From: Oscillatoriophycideae cyanobacterium NC_groundwater_1537_Pr4_S-0.65um_50_18
GTDB lineage: Bacteria; Cyanobacteriota; Cyanobacteriia; Elainellales; Elainellaceae
Assembly (NCBI GenBank): GCA_016208305.1
Contig: JACQYI010000056.1
Span: 1-64,000 of the forward strand
Reading direction: 5' to 3'
Length of the DNA: 64,000 bases
The translations under genes and the position numbers were made by a program. Below the pieces are notes generated by a model. It did not search any database. It saw only the letters and a program-made list of their open reading frames with translations, and was not told where the DNA came from. This document shows, in pieces, positions 58,291 to 64,000 of the stretch (the stretch's first letter is position 1; the number at the start of each line of letters is the position of its first letter).

Positions 58291-59050
58291 TCTGCAATAC
58301 CCCCTTGGAACTTAAAAGTTTTGAGGGGGATGTTGCATGATGGGCAAAAGTTGCATGATGGACAAAATAAGAGAATAGCGACTGATCCCGCAACACTTTA
58401 AGAACGAATTCCAACCGTCTCAAGCGTAGCGGGTATTCGGACAAGGTGACTCCCTGATGAAGGGGTGTAAGGTTTGCTGGTTGTCCAATCCCACGGACGA
58501 GTGCGATCGCAGATAGAAACTTCCGTCTCATTTCGCTAATCATGCCGAGGTAGAGCAGCGTGAAAGCTTCATAGCCTCTTACCTTGGGGAACGACTCTTT
58601 AAAGGGTTGGCAAGACTCGTCTACCCATCGAATCGCCCCTCAAAGCAGTCTTGGGCACCGCAAGGGTTAGCGGTAGCATAGTCCATCCTACAATTCATTC
58701 CACCTACCTATTGATGAAATCTTAAAAGATTATTTAATCGTTTAAGTTGAACAAAATAGAGAACCATTTTTATTTAGTAATAGATACTAATTCGATTTTC
58801 ATAAAGTGCAGCCGCTCCGGTTAGGGCAGATTGCAAGAGTAGAGCCTAGCTTTCCAGCTAAGGGAAATTTCCTCACATTCGCCTGAGTCTGATGCCCTAA
58901 GCTATGTGGATACAGCGATACGTTGGCTTTACTGTTTTGGTTTACTCTTCGAGATTAAGATTCGGTATTATGGTTCGGCTCGAAGCTCTATTGTGATTAG
59001 TCAATAAGCCGGTTGGTTACTTAACTTCACTAGTTAACCGCGTTAACCCT
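58291..59050. other. Long non-coding stretch left of the ferredoxin-HTH gene
   Basis: After the tRNA hairpin an 18-base unit GTTGCATGATGG(G/A)CAAAA is repeated twice in tandem (58332-58367). On the minus strand 58380-58665 is open and reads protein-like sequence (RWVDESCQPFKESFP, EAFTLLYLGMISEMRRKF), but its left end runs into the tRNA and nothing homologous is recognised; it may be a gene remnant. Right of 58700 the stretch is AT-rich, contains the shared element at 58722-58758, and two GTTAAC palindromes (59033-59038, 59042-59047) just before the start codon. Confidence 0.45.
58722..58758 (+). promoter_or_regulatory. Shared upstream element, copy 1
   Basis: This 37-base segment begins TTAAAAGAT and contains TATTTAAT, nine variable bases and TGAACAAAATA. 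The same TATTTAAT-N9-TGAACAAAATA occurs at 62412-62439 before the paralogous gene, preceded by TTAAGAAAC. By eye 27 of 37 positions agree. It lies 293 bases before ATG 59051 and is a candidate promoter or operator common to both genes. Confidence 0.5.
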
Positions 59051-60682
59051 ATGGCGCATACCATCACGAATCACTGTACGCAGTGTGGAGATTGTATTCC
59101 CCAATGCCCCAAAGATGCTATCAAGCTTGAGCAAGGGGCATTCTGGATTGATCCCATGGTGTGCAACGACTGTGAAGGCTATGCCGATGCACCTCAATGC
59201 GTGAGTGTTTGTCCGATCGAACTTCCACCAATGCCATTACAGGCAAAAAAAGGGCGTTGCAAAACGACCACCCGCATACTTCCTAGCCCTAGCCTGTTTG
59301 TGAATGGTAAAAGTAACCCGTTTGCGTCTGCGATCGCTGTGTGGGAAGCGTGTAATGTGTTGGCACAACGTCAATCACTGCCCTGGAACAGTGATCCAGA
59401 TGGAAAGCTCTATTACGAGCGACAGGTAAAGGGCGGGCGGGGAAAGATCGCCTTCCGCCTCGCCAGTACCCTCGACTCAGAAGCCCAGAGTAGCCTCGAC
59501 AGTGCCCCTGCACAGGCGGAGCTGGCCAACTGGGATGTACGCGCTGCCTGCTTGCACCTGATTTATGCTGCTCACGCGATGGCGCTAGATCGACCTTGGG
59601 AGCAGGAGTTTGTGATCAGCGATCGTCAAATTGAAGCCTATTTAGGGTTAGAAAAACGCAAAGACCTGAGCAAGCTTGCCAAGTTAACCTTAATCAAAGA
59701 GTTGGTTCAACAGCCCTGTAGACTCCTACTTGACATCCACTGGTTTCAACAGGGACGAGTGAAAGGCTTTTCACTGGAGCATAGCCGCCTCTGGCATTTG
59801 CTCAACATTCAGCACCACTTTCAAGACGACGATTTGGGCTGCAAGCACCTCACGGGGCTGACGTTTCAGGTCAAAGCCGGAGCTTGGTCGAAATACTTCC
59901 TCAACCGACAGGGAGCACGAGACAGTACTGCTTTCTACCAGTACAGCAGTTTGCCTCAATCACTTCTAGGGATTGTAACCAGTTTGTGGCAGCAGCATGA
60001 AGGGGCTTGTCGTATGCTGCTATGGCTCTTGTTTAAAACTAAAATGAGTGGCGAACAGCGCCTCACCATACCGACACTCATGCGGATCGCATATGGTGAA
60101 GCCAAAGTTGCTCAAGCCATTACACAACGAGAGCAGCGTAAACGCTTGCTGCGATCGTTTGAGAGTGATCTGGAGGTACTTAATCACTATGGGCTAAAAC
60201 CGCTTTTCGATCCCATCACCTACCCCTCTGACATTCAACCTTTTTGGGCAAAATTAGCAGATCTACCCGATGATGCTGAAGCCGCACTAGAATTTTGGAC
60301 AAATGATGGCAGCAACCCCAGTTGCCTTACTGCTGCTGCTCCGCGCGATAAATGGAAGCGGTTAATGCAAGCGCGGCTGTTGTGTTTTGAGTTGCCCAAA
60401 GGCTGGGAAGCCCAATCGACTCAAGCCTCGAAAAAGAAAGTACGCAACGCTCAACGTCAATCCCTGAAACACCAACGAACTAATAAGTTAGCGGCTGCGC
60501 GATCGCCCCTTTCAGCTCAACAGATCGTTGCTGCCAGAAAAAAGCTGCAAATCAGCCAGCGAGACCTAGCAACCCATGTAGGCAAAAGTCAAAGCTGGGT
60601 CCGTGATATTGAAAACGGTCGTCTGCAAGTTGGCTTCAAAGATCAACAGCTTTTATTGAAAGTATTAGGCATAAATTTATAA
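59051..60682 (+). CDS. 2[4Fe-4S] ferredoxin-like protein with C-terminal Cro/C1 helix-turn-helix
   Basis: 543 residues in three parts. Residues 1-70 are a bacterial-ferredoxin-like domain: C9-x2-C12-x2-C15-x3-C19-P and C38-x2-C41-x8-C50-x3-C54-P, enough for two 4Fe-4S clusters. The opening MAHTITNHC resembles that of cyanobacterial CnfR/PatB (MAYTITSQC...), regulators with ferredoxin plus HTH domains that activate nif genes or heterocyst functions. Residues ~85-460 are not recognised; ISDRQIEAYLGLEKRKDLSKLAKLTLIKELV looks like a winged helix. Residues ~488-543 are a Cro/C1 HTH (ISQRDLATHVGKSQSWVRDIENGR). A redox-responsive DNA-binding protein is inferred. No Shine-Dalgarno precedes ATG 59051. 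A close paralogue starts at 62632. Confidence 0.75.
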   Translation: MAHTITNHCTQCGDCIPQCPKDAIKLEQGAFWIDPMVCNDCEGYADAPQCVSVCPIELPPMPLQAKKGRCKTTTRILPSPSLFVNGKSNPFASAIAVWEACNVLAQRQSLPWNSDPDGKLYYERQVKGGRGKIAFRLASTLDSEAQSSLDSAPAQAELANWDVRAACLHLIYAAHAMALDRPWEQEFVISDRQIEAYLGLEKRKDLSKLAKLTLIKELVQQPCRLLLDIHWFQQGRVKGFSLEHSRLWHLLNIQHHFQDDDLGCKHLTGLTFQVKAGAWSKYFLNRQGARDSTAFYQYSSLPQSLLGIVTSLWQQHEGACRMLLWLLFKTKMSGEQRLTIPTLMRIAYGEAKVAQAITQREQRKRLLRSFESDLEVLNHYGLKPLFDPITYPSDIQPFWAKLADLPDDAEAALEFWTNDGSNPSCLTAAAPRDKWKRLMQARLLCFELPKGWEAQSTQASKKKVRNAQRQSLKHQRTNKLAAARSPLSAQQIVAARKKLQISQRDLATHVGKSQSWVRDIENGRLQVGFKDQQLLLKVLGINL

Positions 60683-60714
60683 AAGGGAGTATGAAACAAT
60701 CAGCAGCACCCATC

Positions 60715-60804
60715 CTCCCGTTATCCCACCCTCTCGTTATCCCATCCCATCCTCCCGTTATCCCCCCACATCCCTTCCTCCCGTTATCTCACCCTCCCGT
60801 CACC
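60715..60804. repeat. Iteron-like tandem array
   Basis: Five units of CTCCCGTTATC or near matches start at 60715, 60731, 60752, 60778 and 60794 (the second reads CTCTCGTTATC, the last CTCCCGTCACC). Spacing is 16, 21, 26 and 16 bases. The last two overlap the 3' end of the ParB-like gene and encode its Gly/Asp/Arg tail. Such arrays can be partition or replication sites, but pyrimidine-rich short repeats are also common neutral sequence in cyanobacteria. Confidence 0.5.
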
Positions 60805-61704
60805 TCCCCCTCCCTCTTGATCCAACAACGCTTCCAGCGCAGAAAACAACACCTGCGCCTGTGTCCAGCGCTGAGTATCTTCCCATAGCTTCGCCTTCAG
60901 GAGTCGTCGATGTAGCGTTGTCACGAGAGCTTTAGGCGTTTGAAGCTCTGGGTCTAGTTTGATTAATTTGATACAAGCTCGAATCTGATTGAGGGAAAGA
61001 TTCTCTTCAATGGCTTGCTTGAGCAGTGATTGACGCTGGGTTTCATCTTTAACACGGGAGATCGCCAAAGCCTTGGTATAGGCAATTCTGCCGCTGCGAA
61101 TGGCATCCAGAATCTCTCTGGGCAAGTTGAGTAACGGCAATCGATTGCATGTGAATGAGAGCCAACTCATCAGCCCCAGTTCTTCAAAAACAGCCTGAAT
61201 TTCTTGCTCTTGCTCCAATCTGGCATTAGGAATAACATTATTCTTGTCGCCACTGTCCCGCTCAAGCGTATTTTTCATTTGATAGAGTAAGGTTGGCAGT
61301 GCCTGTACTGTCAGATTTAACCTGAAGGCCAGCAATTGCAAGATTCCTTCTGTTTCTTCAATGGGATTTAGATCTTCTCGTTGAAGATTTTCAATTAAAG
61401 CTAATTGCAGCGCCTCATTATCATTCAGTTGTCGAATCACAACAGGTACTTCAGGTAAACCGAGCTGTAGAGCTGCTCGATAGCGACGTTCTCCTGCTAC
61501 CAATTCATAGTGGTTTGTCTTTAATGGGCGCACCAGCAAAGGCTCTAAAATGCCATGCTGTGCGATCGATCGCACCAGTTGCTCTAGCTTGTCTGGATCA
61601 AAGTAATGCCGTGGTTGCTCACGAGTTGTGATCGACCTAGGTGAAACCCATTCAGCAACATTTGCCGTTTCCCGACTCGTCATTTCTCGAATATGGGATT
61701 TCAC
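60784..61704 (-). CDS. ParB/Spo0J/RepB-family DNA-binding protein
   Basis: About 306 residues. The N-terminal ParB domain is clear: SITTREQPRHYFDPDKLEQLVRSIAQHGILEPLLVRPL, VAGERRYRAALQLGLPEVPVVIRQL (the GERR/CTPase-type motif) and ALIENLQREDLNPIEE. A central helix-turn-helix-like region follows (FRLNLTVQALPTLLYQMKN), then ILDAIRSGRIAYTKALAISRVKDETQRQSLLKQA. No parA is adjacent. I choose GTG 61704 because GGAGG lies eight bases before it; a TTG at 61722 and ATG at 61683 are alternatives. It sits between two ferredoxin-HTH paralogues, convergent with the first and divergent from the second. Confidence 0.82.
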   Translation of the reverse strand: MKSHIREMTSRETANVAEWVSPRSITTREQPRHYFDPDKLEQLVRSIAQHGILEPLLVRPLKTNHYELVAGERRYRAALQLGLPEVPVVIRQLNDNEALQLALIENLQREDLNPIEETEGILQLLAFRLNLTVQALPTLLYQMKNTLERDSGDKNNVIPNARLEQEQEIQAVFEELGLMSWLSFTCNRLPLLNLPREILDAIRSGRIAYTKALAISRVKDETQRQSLLKQAIEENLSLNQIRACIKLIKLDPELQTPKALVTTLHRRLLKAKLWEDTQRWTQAQVLFSALEALLDQEGGGGDGRVR

Positions 61705-61881
61705 CAATACTGCCTCCAGCAAGCCAAAGTAAGCCTGAATCCTAAACGTAACTTCTCTGCTTATACCAGATCGCTGAACGTCAGCAAGTGCAGTTCATTT
61801 CCAACAAATTGTGAAATCCATTAGTGTTGTACTCAGCCGCTCAAATCTTCATAGGTCTTAAAATTAGGGAAGCATTAGGAG

Positions 61882-61953
61882 CAGGGTCTAAGCATTTTTT
61901 GGTCAGATAATGAGTATTTATGGGGCAGGGTTCTAGCATTTTTAGTCAGATTT
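61882..61953. repeat. Direct repeat pair upstream of the ParB-like gene
   Basis: GCAGGGTCTAAGCATTTTTT (61882-61901) continuing GGTCAGATA is matched by GCAGGGTTCTAGCATTTTT (61926-61944) continuing AGTCAGATT. The units are about 28 bases and their starts are 44 bases apart, close to four helical turns, which would suit two proteins bound on the same face of the DNA. Confidence 0.5.
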
Positions 61954-62402
61954 TCAACTTAAGTTGAGTAAAAAGATCTATCACCTCGACATCTCAAGGA
62001 ACTCAACTTTTTTTGAATAGTAGTCGTCAGCAATTATTTTTCCAGACGCTTAAATTCACAGTCTGGTAGTCCGGAAAAAGAACCAATCAGTTCAGAATTT
62101 CGGAGAGGTGCAATATGAGATTCAATATTTTTGGAATGATTGCAAGCTGTATCTAGCCGATATTGCACTCATACGGCTCAAGGCTTGATGTGATTCAGGT
62201 TGCGCTTATAGGTGAGATCTTTTTAATCGATGATCTCAATATTTATGCTCATCAGCAACGATATTGCTAGCAATGACATTTCTAACGAGAAAGAATAGGT
62301 GTATCAATAATTTGAACATAGGCAATCATCGATACATTCAACTTTATGCACCCACAGAAAATTAGATTTCAAGACAGCTAATTTCTGTTCTTAAGGGAAA
62401 CA

Positions 62403-62439
62403 TTAAGAAACTATTTAATGGCTCCTAATGAACAAAATA
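62403..62439 (+). promoter_or_regulatory. Shared upstream element, copy 2
   Basis: This segment contains TATTTAAT (62412-62419), nine variable bases and TGAACAAAATA (62429-62439), matching the copy at 58722-58758. It lies 193 bases before ATG 62632. AATAGATA also occurs a little downstream in both copies. Confidence 0.5.
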
Positions 62440-62631
62440 AAAAGTATTTATCAATTAAAAATGATAATAGATAATCTTGAGAGCTTTGACTGAGATAATC
62501 TTTTAATAGCTGTAATTAAACTTGAATTTTTTGATGGTATAGCAATCCTATTTGCTTAAAAAGAAGCATTAGGGTAAGCGTCAAGACTTGAGTTTTAAGT
62601 TCACAATTCACTTTCAAGTAATTACAAGACT

Positions 62632-64000
62632 ATGGCTTATACCCTGACGAGCTTTTGCACTCAGTGTAATGACTGTTTTCCGATGTGTCCTACGGGTGCT
62701 ATCAAGCAGGACGGTGAAAAACTCTGGATCGATCCGACGCTGTGTAATAACTGTGAGGGTTTTTATGAACAGCCGTTATGTGCATCAATTTGTTTAAACA
62801 ACGTACCTGTGCCATTGCAGGCCAAGAAAGGGCGCTGTAAAGTTGATGCTAAAGTCACCACCAATCCTAGGCTCTTTTCCAACGGCAAGACCCACACCTT
62901 TGCATCTGCGATCGTAATTTGGGAAGCGTGCAATGTGTTAGCCCAACAGCAATCTTTGCCCTGGCAGACGGATGAGTCTGGCAACTTTTGCCATCGGCGG
63001 CAAGTGAGCGGCGGCAGGGGCAAGGTGACGCTTTACGTTACAGATACTTGCACTTCAGATTTACCTGTGGCTTTGTCAGAAGAAGCCGCTCAATTAGCGA
63101 TCGCCTCCTGGGATATTCGGTCAGCGTGTCTGCATCTCATGTACGCAGCTTATGCAACTTCCCTAGATCGCCCTTGGGAACAGTCCTTCACGGTCAGCGA
63201 TCAAGAAATTTCTGACTATTTGGGATTAGGCAAGCGTAAAGACCTAAGTAAACTGGCAAAATTAACCTTGATCAAAGACTTAGTCGAACAGCCCTGCAAA
63301 CTGCTAGTAGCGGCTGACTGGTGCCCAAAGGGTAGATTCAGCCAGATCACACTCCCCCAAAGTCATTTGTGGCACCTCATCAAAACTCAGCATCACTTTC
63401 AAGAAGATGATTTAGGGTGTAAACACCTGACTGGGCTGACGTTTACCGTCCGGGCAGGACAGTGGGCGCAGTTCTTCCTCAATCGACGGGGTGCTAAAGA
63501 ACGAACGATGTTTTACCAGTATGGTACTTTGCCAAAATCGCTCTTGACGAATGTGATGAGTCTTTGGCAACAGCATGAGGGAGTGGCTCGGATCATGCTA
63601 TGGCTCCTATTTAAAACACGCATGGGTGCTGAACAACGGATTACGGTACTGAAGCTGATGCAGATTGCTTATGGGGAAAAAAGAGTACTCAAAGCTGCCT
63701 CTCATCGGGAAGAGCGTAGACGCTTGATGCGATCGTTTGAAAGTGATCTTGAAGTACTCAATCGCTACCAGCTTCAGCCTGTTTTTGATCCATTGACCTA
63801 TCCAGTTGAAATTCAACCTCTATGGGTGAAACTAGCGGATTTACCAGACGATGCTGAGGCTGCTTTGGAGTTTTGGACGAGCGATGGCAGTAGTGATCAT
63901 CGCTTGACGGATGCCGCTCCTCGCAACAAGTGGCAACGGCTGATGAATGCCCGTTTGCTGAGATTTGAACTGCCAGACGATTGGATGCAGCAGCCCGTCA
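62632..64000 (+). CDS. 2[4Fe-4S] ferredoxin-like protein, second paralogue (runs off the window)
   Basis: The frame is open from ATG 62632 to the window edge, 456 residues so far. It starts MAYTLTSFC, with cysteines at 9, 12, 15, 19, 38, 41, 50 and 54, exactly the spacing of the copy at 59051. Large blocks are nearly identical to that copy, for example KRKDLSKLAKLTLIKDLVEQPC, QHHFQEDDLGCKHLTGLTF and RSFESDLEVLN, and the middle region aligns throughout. By analogy a Cro/C1 helix-turn-helix should follow beyond position 64000, but this is not visible. The opening MAYTLTS-C is even closer to CnfR/PatB than in copy 1. No Shine-Dalgarno is seen. Confidence 0.75.
   Translation, partial: MAYTLTSFCTQCNDCFPMCPTGAIKQDGEKLWIDPTLCNNCEGFYEQPLCASICLNNVPVPLQAKKGRCKVDAKVTTNPRLFSNGKTHTFASAIVIWEACNVLAQQQSLPWQTDESGNFCHRRQVSGGRGKVTLYVTDTCTSDLPVALSEEAAQLAIASWDIRSACLHLMYAAYATSLDRPWEQSFTVSDQEISDYLGLGKRKDLSKLAKLTLIKDLVEQPCKLLVAADWCPKGRFSQITLPQSHLWHLIKTQHHFQEDDLGCKHLTGLTFTVRAGQWAQFFLNRRGAKERTMFYQYGTLPKSLLTNVMSLWQQHEGVARIMLWLLFKTRMGAEQRITVLKLMQIAYGEKRVLKAASHREERRRLMRSFESDLEVLNRYQLQPVFDPLTYPVEIQPLWVKLADLPDDAEAALEFWTSDGSSDHRLTDAAPRNKWQRLMNARLLRFELPDDWMQQPV

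Larger units (their letters stand above)
61705..62631. other. Long AT-rich divergent regulatory region
   Basis: No gene was found in 927 bases between the divergent parB-like and ferredoxin-like genes. It contains the direct repeats at 61882-61953, a 14-bp palindrome TCAACTTAAGTTGA (61955-61968) whose half AAGTTGAGT recurs inverted at 62001-62009, and the shared element at 62403-62439. An unusually long spacer for this genome, and much richer in A and T than the flanking genes. Confidence 0.55.

Noticed and set aside
58193-58543. 116-codon minus-strand frame ending across tRNA-Thr
   Set aside because: Its C-terminal part (MGRFELPTARLRIECSTTEP) is the familiar false protein read from antisense tRNA. 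Only the part right of 58380 was kept, as a possible remnant.
60691-60888. 65-codon frame just after the first ferredoxin-HTH gene
   Set aside because: It translates the pyrimidine-rich tandem repeat as a Pro/His/Ser string and overlaps the ParB-like gene; not a credible protein.

Overview
The window is chromosomal DNA of a cyanobacterium. The evidence is the petC-petA pair for the cytochrome b6f complex, a Calvin-cycle class II aldolase, cyanophycinase, a tocopherol cyclase homologue, a cyanobacterial glycogen branching enzyme, and the HIP1 octamer GCGATCGC (with its GCGATCG/CGATCGC variants) spread through most genes. The style fits a filamentous Leptolyngbya/Oscillatoriales-type genome, but species cannot be assigned from sequence alone. 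Genes sit on both strands with short operons and many single-gene units, the usual cyanobacterial layout.

Layout. 1-600: tail of an IS4-type transposase, a long hairpin and tRNA-Asp. 0.7-13 kb: a cystine-lyase-like PLP enzyme, type II NADH dehydrogenase, a DUF2141 protein, a PlsC-like acyltransferase, a c-di-GMP EAL protein with a degenerate GGDEF, a membrane protein, an ATPase-fold protein with a broken P-loop, and a Ca2+-type P-ATPase. 13-24 kb: fructose-bisphosphate aldolase, cyanophycinase, a Uma2 nuclease-fold protein, a GH15/phosphorylase-kinase-like protein, a fibrillin-like protein, a PHP phosphoesterase, cysteine synthase and a ketopantoate-reductase-like protein. 24-33 kb: a flavin monooxygenase, tRNA-Lys(CUU), a ~1,035-residue membrane-anchored helical-repeat protein, a small di-iron hydroxylase, glycogen branching enzyme and an alkyltransferase-like protein. 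33-43 kb: thyX interrupted by an HNH intein, gamma-glutamyltransferase, a pentapeptide-repeat protein, petC-petA, a secreted Cys-patterned protein and a TPR protein.

43.6-48.2 kb is a self-contained amine-use module: an APC permease and a copper amine oxidase on the minus strand, divergent from a FadR-type GntR regulator, with a perfect 10+4+10 inverted repeat between them that is the obvious operator candidate. 48.5-58 kb holds a PhnA-like membrane protein, 3-methyladenine glycosylase, alpha-amylase, tocopherol cyclase, MoeA, and an overlapping MBOAT/SGNH O-acyltransferase pair. Glycogen and starch handling (branching enzyme, GH15-like protein, amylase) is dispersed rather than clustered.

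58.2-64 kb, to the right of tRNA-Thr(CGU), looks accessory. Two paralogous proteins begin with a 2[4Fe-4S] ferredoxin-like domain of the kind found in the nif/heterocyst regulators CnfR/PatB, followed by a large unrecognised middle region; the complete copy ends in a Cro/C1 helix-turn-helix. They flank a divergent ParB-like protein. Both copies share an upstream DNA element, and the long spacers carry direct repeats, a palindrome and an iteron-like tandem array. This putative redox-sensing DNA-binding module is the most promising undescribed system in the window; the second copy runs off the right edge. A further theme is the number of long, near-perfect intergenic hairpins (15-18 bp arms) with unrelated stems.
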